Shown here piece after piece: positions 26,534 through 35,041 of a stretch of 64,000 bases of DNA. A program made the translations under genes and the position numbers. Each line of letters opens with the position of its first letter. Within the stretch, counting starts at the first letter, position 1. Below the pieces are notes generated by a model that did not search any database, was not told where the DNA came from, and was given only the letters and a program-made list of their open reading frames with translations. Origin of the DNA: Gillisia sp. CAL575 (lineage in GTDB: Bacteria; Bacteroidota; Bacteroidia; Flavobacteriales; Flavobacteriaceae); NCBI RefSeq assembly GCF_000403785.1, contig NZ_APHJ01000027.1:62001-126000 (forward strand). The letters are read 5' to 3'.

Positions 26534-27811
26534 TTAAATTTTAAGAATCCCCCTCTTTAAGATCTGTCCAAAATTATACATATCTTGGAAAGAACAGTAA
26601 AATGGTGCCGGAGCCAAGCGAATCACGTTTGGCTCTCGCCAATCTGTAATCACCCCATTTTCCATTAAATAATTAAAGAGCTCCTTTCCTTCCCCGTGAA
26701 GAAAAACTGATAATTGTGTTCCTCGCTCGTCTTGTTTTGATGGAGTTATAATTTCAAAACTAGCATCCACATCCTTATCAATTTCATGTAAGATAAATTG
26801 AAGATAAGCTACAATCCTATTTCGCTTTTCTATAAGAGCTGGCATTCCTACCTCATCAAACATTTCAAGAGAAGCTAAATATGGTGCCATTGCTAATATA
26901 GGCGCATTACTAATTTGCCAAGCATGTGCATTAGGTTCCGGTTGAAATTCGGGTTCCATTAAAAAACGACGTTCCTTATTATGTCCCCACCAACCTTCTA
27001 ATCTTGTAATATCTTTTAAACCGTGGTACTTTTCATTAATAAAACAGCCAGATGCGTTTCCAGGACCAGAGTTCATGTATTTATAACTACACCAAGCTGC
27101 AAAATCCACATCCCAGTCGTGTAGTTTTAATTCTATATTTCCTGCTGCATGAGCAAGGTCCCAACCTACTTTAGCTCCAATGGCATGTCCTGCCTTAGTA
27201 ACAGTCGCCATATCTAAAACTTGTCCGGAATAATAATTTACCCCTCCTATAAGTACTAAAGCGCATTCCTCACCAACTTCTTCAATTTTCGCAAGTATAT
27301 CTTCTGTTCTAAAAAAATGCTCTCCTTCTCTCTTTTCGATCTTCACTACCGCTTCATCCTCTGTATACCCATGAAATTTTACTTGAGATGCTATCATATA
27401 TTGATCGCTAGGAAAGGCCTTTTCTTCACAAATTATTTTGAAACGTTTTCCTTCAGGTTTATAAAAAGTAGCCATCAATAAATGTAGATTTACAGTTAGT
27501 GTATTCATCACTGTAATTTCACTTGGCTTTCCTCCTACCACTTTCCCTAGTTTAGCTGAAAAACGCTCATGATAATCCCACCAAGGCTTTTCTGCATAAA
27601 AGTGACCCTCTACCGCCAAATTAGCCCAATCTTCCATCACCTCATCTACATATTTCTTAGCAGATCTAGGCTGAAGACCTAAAGAATTTCCAGTGAAATA
27701 GATCACTTCTTTTCCATTTACCTTCGGAAAAATGAACTCCTTCTTATAAGAAGCTAATTTATCTTCAGCATCCAATTTTTTAGCAAAATCTAGGGTGTTT
27801 TCAAATGTCAT
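26534..27811 (-). CDS. kynU: Kynureninase
   Basis: A PLP enzyme that splits 3-hydroxykynurenine into 3-hydroxyanthranilate and alanine. The PLP lysine is in AAWCSYKYMNSGPG; the upstream Asp-His region is KVGWDLAHAAGNIE, and the conserved RLEGWWGHNKERRF and GTQLSVF follow. The ATG at 27811 (425 residues) is preferred over a GTG nine codons upstream. Its substrate is made by the kmo product encoded 3.2 kb downstream on the same strand; genes in between are on the other strand, so the two are not one operon. Confidence 0.96.
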   Translation of the reverse strand: MTFENTLDFAKKLDAEDKLASYKKEFIFPKVNGKEVIYFTGNSLGLQPRSAKKYVDEVMEDWANLAVEGHFYAEKPWWDYHERFSAKLGKVVGGKPSEITVMNTLTVNLHLLMATFYKPEGKRFKIICEEKAFPSDQYMIASQVKFHGYTEDEAVVKIEKREGEHFFRTEDILAKIEEVGEECALVLIGGVNYYSGQVLDMATVTKAGHAIGAKVGWDLAHAAGNIELKLHDWDVDFAAWCSYKYMNSGPGNASGCFINEKYHGLKDITRLEGWWGHNKERRFLMEPEFQPEPNAHAWQISNAPILAMAPYLASLEMFDEVGMPALIEKRNRIVAYLQFILHEIDKDVDASFEIITPSKQDERGTQLSVFLHGEGKELFNYLMENGVITDWREPNVIRLAPAPFYCSFQDMYNFGQILKRGILKI

Positions 27812-27901
27812 ACTACATATTTGTTGTAAAAATACCACTAATATTCAGCTACAAAAAGTAACAATTCTTAATTCTTAAGGATTTACGAAGGCAGATATGT
27901 T

Positions 27902-27909
27902 TAAATTTG
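27902..27909 (+). promoter_or_regulatory. -7 element before the O-methyltransferase gene
   Basis: TAAATTTG matches TAnnTTTG, 17 bp before the ATG at 27927. This argues against translation from the ATG at 27897. There is no good -33 match. Confidence 0.4.
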
Positions 27910-27926
27910 CGGTAAAATATATTCAC

Positions 27927-28571
27927 ATGCATTTTCTTCCCGAAGCAATAGATAATTACACTGTTTCTCACACCCAAGCCGAGCCTGATATTTTGGCTCA
28001 ATTAACTAGAGAAACCTATCAAAAAATACTTCAACCTAGAATGCTTAGCGGGCATTATCAAGGGAGGCTTCTTAGTATTCTATCTAAGATTATAAATCCC
28101 ATTACAATCTTAGAGTTAGGAACATATACCGGATATTCTGCAATTTGTTTAGCTGAAGGATTAAAAGAAAATGGAGAAATTCACACTTTAGATATTAATG
28201 AAGAGTTGCAAACTATTCAGAATAAATATTTCCAGCTTTCCGGCTTCAGAGATCAAATCTACCAGCATTTAGGTGAGGCTTTAGAAATTATACCCGGATT
28301 AGACATGAAGTTTGATCTTGTATTTATGGATGCAGACAAGCCAAATTATCCTAAGTATTTCGATCTTATAATAGATAAATTGAACCCTGGAGGTGTTTTA
28401 CTTACAGATAATGTTTTGTGGAGTGGAAAGGTGGTAGAAACATTGAAGAAAGATGATGAATCTACAAAAGCACTTTTGGAATACAACAAAATGGTAGCTA
28501 CAGACGAACGATTAGAAACGGTGCTATTGCCTATTAGAGACGGATTAAGCTTAAGCCGCAAGAAAGCTTAA
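27927..28571 (+). CDS. O-methyltransferase (SAM-dependent)
   Basis: A 214-residue class I methyltransferase of the caffeoyl-CoA/catechol O-methyltransferase family. SAM-binding motif I is ILELGTYTGYSAICL; the metal-binding catalytic Asp is in LVFMDADKPNYPKYF, and a further metal ligand in LLTDNVLWSGKV. I chose the ATG at 27927 because a -7 element overlaps the region between it and the ATG 30 bp upstream. Its end overlaps the convergent PAP2 gene by 4 bp. The substrate is unknown. Confidence 0.9.
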   Translation: MHFLPEAIDNYTVSHTQAEPDILAQLTRETYQKILQPRMLSGHYQGRLLSILSKIINPITILELGTYTGYSAICLAEGLKENGEIHTLDINEELQTIQNKYFQLSGFRDQIYQHLGEALEIIPGLDMKFDLVFMDADKPNYPKYFDLIIDKLNPGGVLLTDNVLWSGKVVETLKKDDESTKALLEYNKMVATDERLETVLLPIRDGLSLSRKKA

Positions 28572-29125
28572 TAAAATCTTTTCCCCGTTAGAAGGTATAA
28601 TTTATAGAATATATAGCCAAAGATCAAACCTACTATTGCACCTACTAAAAGATCTAGTGGATAATGAACACCTACATATACTCGGCTTAAAACAAAAATT
28701 ACTGGCCAGATATAGACTAAATAGATCCACTTATATTTTTCCTTTAAACTTAGCACCACAAAAGTGGCTACTACAAAGGATGAGGAAGCATGTCCTGAGA
28801 AAAAGCTATAATTAGTTGGGGTTTGTAATATTCTAATAATGTCCAATAATTCTGGATCATTATTGGGTCTAAGTCTCTCTGCTATTCCTTTAACAAAATT
28901 TGTAAAAGCTAAGGTGGTTAGAAATGAAGATAATAAGAATGCAGAATTGAATAGAGCTTTCTTCTTGTGAAAAGCTATAAAAAACAGAATAAAAAAAAGT
29001 ATGTATAAAGGAATCCAATGTTTTATATTGGTAACGAAGATCCAAAAACTATCGTATTCTTCAATTCCAAGACTATTTAAATAAATAAACAGTTCCCTGT
29101 CCCATTTATTTAAGTGTTCTAGCAT
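28568..29125 (-). CDS. PAP2-family membrane phosphatase
   Basis: A 185-residue phosphatidic acid phosphatase type 2 protein with about five membrane helices. The three phosphatase motifs are spread over KGIAERLRPNN (KxxxxxxRP), YSFFSGHASSSFV (PSGH-like, with FSGH) and SRVYVGVHYPLDLLVGA (SRxxxxxHxxxD). It likely removes phosphate from an isoprenyl or phosphatidyl lipid on the periplasmic side. Its start overlaps the tatA stop by one base. Confidence 0.93.
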   Translation of the reverse strand: MLEHLNKWDRELFIYLNSLGIEEYDSFWIFVTNIKHWIPLYILFFILFFIAFHKKKALFNSAFLLSSFLTTLAFTNFVKGIAERLRPNNDPELLDIIRILQTPTNYSFFSGHASSSFVVATFVVLSLKEKYKWIYLVYIWPVIFVLSRVYVGVHYPLDLLVGAIVGLIFGYIFYKLYLLTGKRFY

Positions 29126-29406
29126 TAAAATCTACGTTTTATAGATCCTGTAATTTCATCTAAGTCCTCTTTCACCTTACTAATTTCATTTTTAACGTCG
29201 TTAGAGATATCCTTATTAATCCCCTGCTTTTCGGCACTTTTGGTTATTTCACTCTTAATGTCGTTAGATGCATTTTTTAAAGTACGCATACCTTTACCTA
29301 GACCTCTAGCGATGTCTGGTATTTTATCGGCCCCAAAAACCATGATTAATATAAATATTATAAAACCAATTTCGGCACCACTTATAAATAATGGAAGTGT
29401 TATCAT
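29125..29406 (-). CDS. tatA: TatA/E-family Sec-independent protein translocase subunit
   Basis: A 93-residue TatA-type protein: one N-terminal membrane helix (IGFIIFILIMVFG), the conserved FGADKIPDIARGLGKGMR hinge and amphipathic helix, and a charged coiled tail. TatA forms the pore through which folded proteins are exported. The ATG at 29406 is favoured over a GTG 18 bp upstream. It is coupled to the PAP2 gene downstream. A terminator separates it from the M1 peptidase gene, so it has its own start. Confidence 0.92.
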   Translation of the reverse strand: MITLPLFISGAEIGFIIFILIMVFGADKIPDIARGLGKGMRTLKNASNDIKSEITKSAEKQGINKDISNDVKNEISKVKEDLDEITGSIKRRF

Positions 29407-29433
29407 AGCAACAAAGATAATCACAATATATAT

Positions 29434-29466
29434 TAAAAAAAGAAGCCGACTCGTTAAAGTCGGCTT
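29434..29466 (-). terminator. Intrinsic terminator after the M1 peptidase gene
   Basis: AAGCCGAC (29443-29450) pairs with GTCGGCTT (29459-29466); on the minus strand the hairpin is followed by CTTTTTTT. Confidence 0.88.
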
Positions 29467-29485
29467 AATTTATTGTTCTGAAAAA

Positions 29486-31798
29486 TTACTCTCCAGCTTC
29501 TTTTTTGAATTGCTCAAATTTATTCTCTTTAGCTTCTTGAGGCCAACTATTATTATCTAGATTCACATCGGCAGTTTCCATGTTAGGATCTATTACTACT
29601 TTAGTAATTTCCTTATCACTTGCAATTGCTTTACTAATTTCAGAATCGTTCTTTCTCCAAACTTGTACTGGATAAGTTACATTCTTAGTAGTTCCATCTG
29701 CGTAAGTATATTCCACTATTAGAGGCATTACTAATCCACCCGGCTTATCAAAAGTGATCTCATAGAAAAACTTAGGAGATTTCATTTTTGCACGCTCTTC
29801 AGCAGTAAAATTATCCATTAAATATGCTTGTAATTTTGGAGCATTTTCTAAAACATTCTTAGATTTCATATCTTCAGAGTATTCATCACTTCCTTCTTCT
29901 ACAACATACACAAAATCCATACTCTCTGGATCTGTAACCCCATAACGTTCCAATGTTGCTAATCCTTCTTTGGTAGCTTTATCTGTTACAAAGTATTTCT
30001 TAACATCTTTAACTCCTATATCTACATAGTCTGTTCCGTAGAACCAACCTCTCCAGAACCAATCTAAATCTACGCCAGAAGCGTCTTCCATAGTTCTAAA
30101 GAAATCTTCTGGCGTTGGGTGTTTAAACATCCAACGTTGTGCATAGGTTTTAAAAGAAAAGTCAAAAAGCTCATGCCCCATTACTGTTTCTCTTAAAATA
30201 TTTAATGCCGTAGCAGGCTTTCCATAAGCGTTATTTCCTAATTGGAAAACGTTCTCTGGATTAGACATAATAGGTGCAATATACTTTTGATCTCCTTTCA
30301 TATAAGGAACAATCTTAGCAGGCAATCCTCTTCTAGATGGGTATGCAGTTTCAGGTGAAATCGCTGCAGGATATTCTTTCCCGAAATCTTGTTCAGCTAA
30401 ATATTGCATAAAAGTATCTAAACCTTCATCCATCCAACCCCACTGGCGTTCGTCGGAATTTACGATCATTGGGAAAAAGTTATGTCCAACTTCATGGATA
30501 ATTACACTTATCATCCCAAATTTTACACGGTCACTATACGTACCATCTTCTTCAGGACGTCCATAATTCCAACAGATCATAGGATATTCCATCCCTTGAT
30601 TTTTTGCGTGGATAGAAATCGCTTTATGATAAGGATATTGAAATGTATGTTTAGAGTAAGAAGTTAAAGTAGTAGCAACTGCTCTTGTAGAATACTCTTC
30701 CCATAAAGGATTTCCTTCTTTAGGATACATAGAAACAGCCATTACATCTTTGCCCATAACATCTACATTCATCATGTCTACTATAAACTTTCTTGAAGTA
30801 GAGAATGCGAAATCTCTTACCATAGTAGCCTTAAGCTTCCACGTTTGCTTTTTATCTGAAAATTGCTTTTCGGCAGCTTCTGCTTCAGCCTGAGTAACAA
30901 TAATTACTGGCTTATCGTATGACTTTTTAGCTTGCTCATACCTTTTCATCATGTCTTTGGTATAAACATCTTTTCTATTCTGAATTTCTCCAGTACCATC
31001 TAAGATATGATCTGCAGGAACAGTAATATTTACTTCGTAATTACCAAATGGAAGCGCAAACTCTCCATTACCCCAAAACTGCATATTCTGCCATCCTTCT
31101 ACATCATTGTAAACTGCCATTCTTGGAAAGAATTGAGCAATCACATAAACATTATTCCCATCCTTTGGAAAATGTTCGTATCCAGATCTAGCTCTATCTG
31201 TAACGTGGTTATTTACATTATACCACCACTTAATTGAAAATGAAGTGCTTTCGCCAGCCTTTAAAGGTTGTGGCAAATCTACACGCATCATTGTAAAATT
31301 AATTGTGTGAGCAAGTGCTTTTCCATCCTTAGTAACAGACTCAATATTGAAACCACCATCAAAAGGCTCATCCAAAAATTGTTTTGCAAAAGTTCCAGGT
31401 TGGTTCACAGCAGATATCCCACTACCATCCTTCTCTAGTGCAACAGAGTTCTTGGAACGGATATTCTGGTCTAATTGAACCCATAAATACTCTAGGTCAT
31501 CTGGAGAATTATTATGGTAGGTAATAGTTTCTACCCCCGTAAGTTTTTGAGTTTTGTCATCTAATTCAATATCCATTTTATAATCTGCTTGATTCTGGTA
31601 ATAGGCAGAACCTGGTGCTCCAGAAGCAGTTCTATATTGATTAGGAGTAGAAAACTCCTCGTAAAGTTGTCTAAATTGATTTTGATTTGTGTGGCCCATT
31701 TCCTTTACTTCTTCCTTCGGAATCTCAGTTTCCTGAGCATACATTCCTGTAGAAAGAACTAAGAAAAACACCAACATGGCTGATTTAAATTTTCTCAT
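29486..31798 (-). CDS. Exported M1-family zinc metallopeptidase
   Basis: A 770-residue gluzincin aminopeptidase-like protein with signal peptide (cleaved after MYAQ or nearby). The zinc motif is VIIHEVGHNFFPM with the third ligand in GWMDEGLDTFMQYLAE. In classical M1 aminopeptidases a GAMEN exopeptidase motif binds the N-terminus; here the matching place has GMEYPMICW. This suggests an unusual substrate or endopeptidase activity. It follows the DUF6702 gene by 58 bp and probably belongs to the same unit. Confidence 0.93.
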   Translation of the reverse strand: MRKFKSAMLVFFLVLSTGMYAQETEIPKEEVKEMGHTNQNQFRQLYEEFSTPNQYRTASGAPGSAYYQNQADYKMDIELDDKTQKLTGVETITYHNNSPDDLEYLWVQLDQNIRSKNSVALEKDGSGISAVNQPGTFAKQFLDEPFDGGFNIESVTKDGKALAHTINFTMMRVDLPQPLKAGESTSFSIKWWYNVNNHVTDRARSGYEHFPKDGNNVYVIAQFFPRMAVYNDVEGWQNMQFWGNGEFALPFGNYEVNITVPADHILDGTGEIQNRKDVYTKDMMKRYEQAKKSYDKPVIIVTQAEAEAAEKQFSDKKQTWKLKATMVRDFAFSTSRKFIVDMMNVDVMGKDVMAVSMYPKEGNPLWEEYSTRAVATTLTSYSKHTFQYPYHKAISIHAKNQGMEYPMICWNYGRPEEDGTYSDRVKFGMISVIIHEVGHNFFPMIVNSDERQWGWMDEGLDTFMQYLAEQDFGKEYPAAISPETAYPSRRGLPAKIVPYMKGDQKYIAPIMSNPENVFQLGNNAYGKPATALNILRETVMGHELFDFSFKTYAQRWMFKHPTPEDFFRTMEDASGVDLDWFWRGWFYGTDYVDIGVKDVKKYFVTDKATKEGLATLERYGVTDPESMDFVYVVEEGSDEYSEDMKSKNVLENAPKLQAYLMDNFTAEERAKMKSPKFFYEITFDKPGGLVMPLIVEYTYADGTTKNVTYPVQVWRKNDSEISKAIASDKEITKVVIDPNMETADVNLDNNSWPQEAKENKFEQFKKEAGE

Positions 31799-31856
31799 TT
31801 GTCTTTTTGTGATTTTTAATGTTGCTAAAAATAGGTATTAATTACAGCCTTACAAT

Positions 31857-32363
31857 TCAATCGTTAAAGTTTAACACATCTTCTTGCTTGGCTTTATTGA
31901 GGATCAAACTTTTAGTTGAACCTTTATAGTTAACGTGCACCAGATTTTTTTGCTCGCTAAACATATCTGTTAATATTGCATTTTTAATTTCTATTTTTTT
32001 GAAGGAAGAAACATTTGAAACTTCCAAATAAAGCAAAAGCATATCATCTTCATATTCCTTTCCAATATAATTTACCTCCATCGTCTTTCCATCTATCTGA
32101 ATTTCAATTTTCTGTTTTAAATATTTGTTTATGGAAGTACTTGCCTCAGTGGTTTCATTACTCTTTCCTAAACGTATTTTACTATCATATCTAGTTTGAA
32201 GTAAATCTTCCATATCGTCTATAAAAACACGAGAAATTATCTGAAGGCTTTCAGCTTTCTCATTGTATTCAATTTCTGTAACACTAACATAAAATTTATG
32301 GGCTACTGAAAAAGACATCAACATTAAAGCGCAAAAAATGGGTAGTAAAAATTTGATTTTCAT
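31857..32363 (-). CDS. DUF6702 family exported protein
   Basis: A 168-residue protein with a signal peptide ending near SVAHKF and a single domain: AHKFYVSVTEIEYNEKAESL and ISRVFIDDMEDLL are typical of DUF6702, a Bacteroidota family normally found next to an M1 peptidase. Function unknown. Here it lies between the four-gene paralogue array and the M1 peptidase, the same arrangement expected for this family. Confidence 0.85.
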   Translation of the reverse strand: MKIKFLLPIFCALMLMSFSVAHKFYVSVTEIEYNEKAESLQIISRVFIDDMEDLLQTRYDSKIRLGKSNETTEASTSINKYLKQKIEIQIDGKTMEVNYIGKEYEDDMLLLYLEVSNVSSFKKIEIKNAILTDMFSEQKNLVHVNYKGSTKSLILNKAKQEDVLNFND

Positions 32364-32543
32364 GAACTACTAAAAATTAAGGAGATTTATTAAGACACCC
32401 TAGATGTCTATTAGTAGCATAAAAGCAAAAAATGTTCCATAAAAAGAGTAAATAATTTTAATAACTCTGAAAACACATTGATAACAAACAATTTAGGATA
32501 AAGTATAAAGCAGGAACAAAGAAATCTACAAAATTATAAATAC

Positions 32544-33371
32544 CTAATTAAGCCCCATCCTGCTCTTGTTATAAATTTTACTTCGCTCTATCAAAAATTC
32601 GATCAATGCAAGTTGATTTTTCGGTTTCACCAAGATTACTCCCAATCCATTATCATTTGCATAATATATAAAGTCATCTATAAAATCTTTTTTGATAGCT
32701 AAGGTTTCAGCAAAGAATTTCTCGTCAAAAAGCTCACGCAAATGCGCAACAATATCACTATTGTTTTTATATTTATCAAAATTCAATTTTATCTCAGGTG
32801 GTTTCGGGTCTGGAAGTATTGGACTAAGTATTAAGCCAATAATTCCAATAACATCAGCACCAGGAAGACCTGGCCGCTGGCCTAAGGCTAGATTTAAAGG
32901 AGCCTTTTGAGAATCGTTTATATCCGATTCAAATATCAGATTTTTTATATCTCCAAACTTGAAATTTACCGGCATATCCCGAACAATAGGAATCTGTGCG
33001 ATATCTGTATTAATATTTCCAGTAAGATTAATATTGCTAATATTTACCTCATCCAGAACATTTAGATCTTCGATTAATGAAACATCTAAATGCCCATTTT
33101 TTATAATTTCTGAAGAAACACGAATAGTAACATTTTTATACTGTATGGAAGAAAACAAGAGCTCATCATTCTCCCTAACCAAAATACTATAGGAACCTGA
33201 ATTTGAATTTACCGTTCCCGTTTTTTGTGTGGAGTTTATTATATGAATAGAAGCTTCTTCCAAATAAGGCGCAGAAATAATTCCGCTAATCTCAATATTT
33301 TCCTGAGCAATCAATGGGGAAACAGTAAATAATAGTAGGGCGATCATCTTTAAAAATGCTTCTTTTCTCAT
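32544..33371 (-). CDS. Carboxypeptidase-regulatory-like exported protein, array copy 4
   Basis: A 275-residue member of a four-gene tandem family. It has a signal peptide (MRKEAFLKMIALLLFTVSP, cleaved after IAQ), a transthyretin-like CarboxypepD_reg domain (about 25-110; ISGIISAPYLEEASIHIIN, SSIQYKNVTIRV) and a C-terminal region with the shared INLTGNINTDIA motif at about residue 115 and a final helical part ending in EFLIERSKIYNKS. It lies 180 bp upstream of the DUF6702 gene. Carries an insert with GIIGLILSPILPDPKPP that the sister copies lack. Confidence 0.85.
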   Translation of the reverse strand: MRKEAFLKMIALLLFTVSPLIAQENIEISGIISAPYLEEASIHIINSTQKTGTVNSNSGSYSILVRENDELLFSSIQYKNVTIRVSSEIIKNGHLDVSLIEDLNVLDEVNISNINLTGNINTDIAQIPIVRDMPVNFKFGDIKNLIFESDINDSQKAPLNLALGQRPGLPGADVIGIIGLILSPILPDPKPPEIKLNFDKYKNNSDIVAHLRELFDEKFFAETLAIKKDFIDDFIYYANDNGLGVILVKPKNQLALIEFLIERSKIYNKSRMGLN

Positions 33372-33381
33372 CCTTCTTGTA

Positions 33382-34200
33382 TTAATTACTCTCCATTTGC
33401 ATTCGATAATTCTTGCTCTGTTTCATTAAAAATTCTGTTACTGTAAATTTATTGGATTCCTTGATTATATCATTTAAACCGTGATCTATCGCAAAATAAA
33501 TAAAATCATCTATATATTGCATTTCTACCTTGAGTGTATTTATAAAAAAATCTTCCTGAAATAAATACCTTAATTCTTCATTAGAAGATTTACTCGCAGA
33601 AACATAGGCAAGAAATTCACGCTCTTTTTTATTGAACAATTGCTCTAAGGGAATAGCTAACAAACTAAATCCAGGTTCCATTATTTCATTACTTTCAAAT
33701 GCCCTGTCTCTTGGAGCTTTTTGAGAATCATTGATATCAACTTCAAAAAGCATGTTTTCGATATCACTTAAACCATAATTTAAGGGAAGATCATCTAAAA
33801 CCTTCATATTGGCAATATCTGTATTGATGTTTCCAGTAAGATTTATGTTACTAATATTCACTTCAGCAAGGACATTTACATCATCATTTAACGCCACCTC
33901 TAAAAATCCACTTTTTATAATTTCTGAAGTAATTACAACTGTTATATTTTTATACTGAATAGAAGAAAATAAAAGTTCGTCATTTTCTCTCACCAAGATT
34001 TTAAAAGATCCCGATGCAGAATTTACCGCGCCGATTTTTTGAGTAGTATTTATAATATGAATAGAAGATTCTTCCAGATAAGGTGCAGAGACACTTCCGT
34101 TAAGCAGAGCGTTTTCTTGTGCAAATAAAGGGGAAACAGTAAATAATAGTAGGGCTACAACTTTTACATAAGTTTCTTTTCTCTTAATATCGTTTAGCAC
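33382..34200 (-). CDS. Carboxypeptidase-regulatory-like exported protein, array copy 3 (GTG start)
   Basis: A 272-residue paralogue of the neighbouring genes (VSAPYLEESSIHIIN, SSIQYKNITVVI, INLTGNINTDIA, EFLMKQSKNYR). Its start is odd. The sister genes begin ATG-AGA-AAA-GAA-ACT; here the aligned sequence reads AAG-AGA-AAA-GAA-ACT, so the ancestral start codon was lost by a T-to-A change. The best remaining start is the GTG at 34200, which adds six residues (MLNDIK) before the signal peptide. Translation may be weak. Ends 10 bp before copy 4. Confidence 0.8.
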   Translation of the reverse strand: MLNDIKRKETYVKVVALLLFTVSPLFAQENALLNGSVSAPYLEESSIHIINTTQKIGAVNSASGSFKILVRENDELLFSSIQYKNITVVITSEIIKSGFLEVALNDDVNVLAEVNISNINLTGNINTDIANMKVLDDLPLNYGLSDIENMLFEVDINDSQKAPRDRAFESNEIMEPGFSLLAIPLEQLFNKKEREFLAYVSASKSSNEELRYLFQEDFFINTLKVEMQYIDDFIYFAIDHGLNDIIKESNKFTVTEFLMKQSKNYRMQMESN

Positions 34201-34205
34201 AGCGA

Positions 34206-35021
34206 TTAATTTTTACTCAATTGCTTTTTATAATGCTTGCTCTGATTTATTAAAAATTCAATTAAAACTAATTTATTAGAATTTTTAAAATGATTACTTA
34301 ATCCGTGATCATCTGCATAATATATAAATGCATCTATGTCATTTTCTTTGAGTTCTAGCGTATTAATAAAAAAATCTTCTTCAAACAATTGTCTTAACTG
34401 CTTACTAGAAGTTCTTGTTGACACATTATAAACCCGTGTTTGAGGTTTTTCTTCGATACCTAAAACAGCCATTATAGCACCAGGAAGCGCTAAAAAATTA
34501 ACTCCGCCAGGTTTGATTACTTCATTAGTTAAAAATGCTCTATTCACTGGAGCCTCTGCAGGATCATTGATATCGGCTTTAAAAGTTGAATTTTTAATAT
34601 CACCAAAACTAATATTTAAGGGAAGGTCCTCCAAGACTTCCATATTTAAGATATCTGTCGCAATATTTCCAGTTAGGTCAATATTACTAATATTTACTTC
34701 TGCCAAGACATTTAAATCTTCCTCTAAGGCTACATTCAAAAATCCTTTTTCAATTATTTCTGAAGTAATACGAATGCTAACATTTTTATACTGAATTGAG
34801 GAAAACAAAAGTTCATCATCTTCTTTCACCAAGATCTGGAATGATCCTGAATCTGAATTTACTGTTCCTGTTTTTTGTGTAGAATTGATAATATGAACAG
34901 AAGCACCATCAAGATTAGGTGCAGAAATACTTCCGTTAAGCAGGGCGTTTTCTTGTGCAAATAAAGGGGAAACAGTAAATAAGAGTAGGGCTATTACTTT
35001 TAGATAGGTTTCTTTTCTCAT
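34206..35021 (-). CDS. Carboxypeptidase-regulatory-like exported protein, array copy 2
   Basis: A 271-residue exported protein: signal peptide (MRKETYLKVIALLLFTVSP, cleaved after FAQ), CarboxypepD_reg-like domain (LLNGSISAPNLDGASVHI, SSIQYKNVSIRI), the central IDLTGNIATDIL motif, a variable middle with FLALPGAIMAVLG, and a C-terminal helical part ending EFLINQSKHYKKQLSKN. Only 5 bp separate it from copy 3. The beta-sandwich domain is often used to attach or present a protein at the surface, but here no TonB plug or barrel follows, so its role is unknown. Confidence 0.85.
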   Translation of the reverse strand: MRKETYLKVIALLLFTVSPLFAQENALLNGSISAPNLDGASVHIINSTQKTGTVNSDSGSFQILVKEDDELLFSSIQYKNVSIRITSEIIEKGFLNVALEEDLNVLAEVNISNIDLTGNIATDILNMEVLEDLPLNISFGDIKNSTFKADINDPAEAPVNRAFLTNEVIKPGGVNFLALPGAIMAVLGIEEKPQTRVYNVSTRTSSKQLRQLFEEDFFINTLELKENDIDAFIYYADDHGLSNHFKNSNKLVLIEFLINQSKHYKKQLSKN

Positions 35022-35041
35022 AGCTACTCTTAGTGCATTGG

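Noticed and set aside
30482-30667. Small opposite-strand open frames within the M1 peptidase gene and other long genes
   Set aside because: They have no family features, no promoter and lie fully inside well-supported genes on the other strand.
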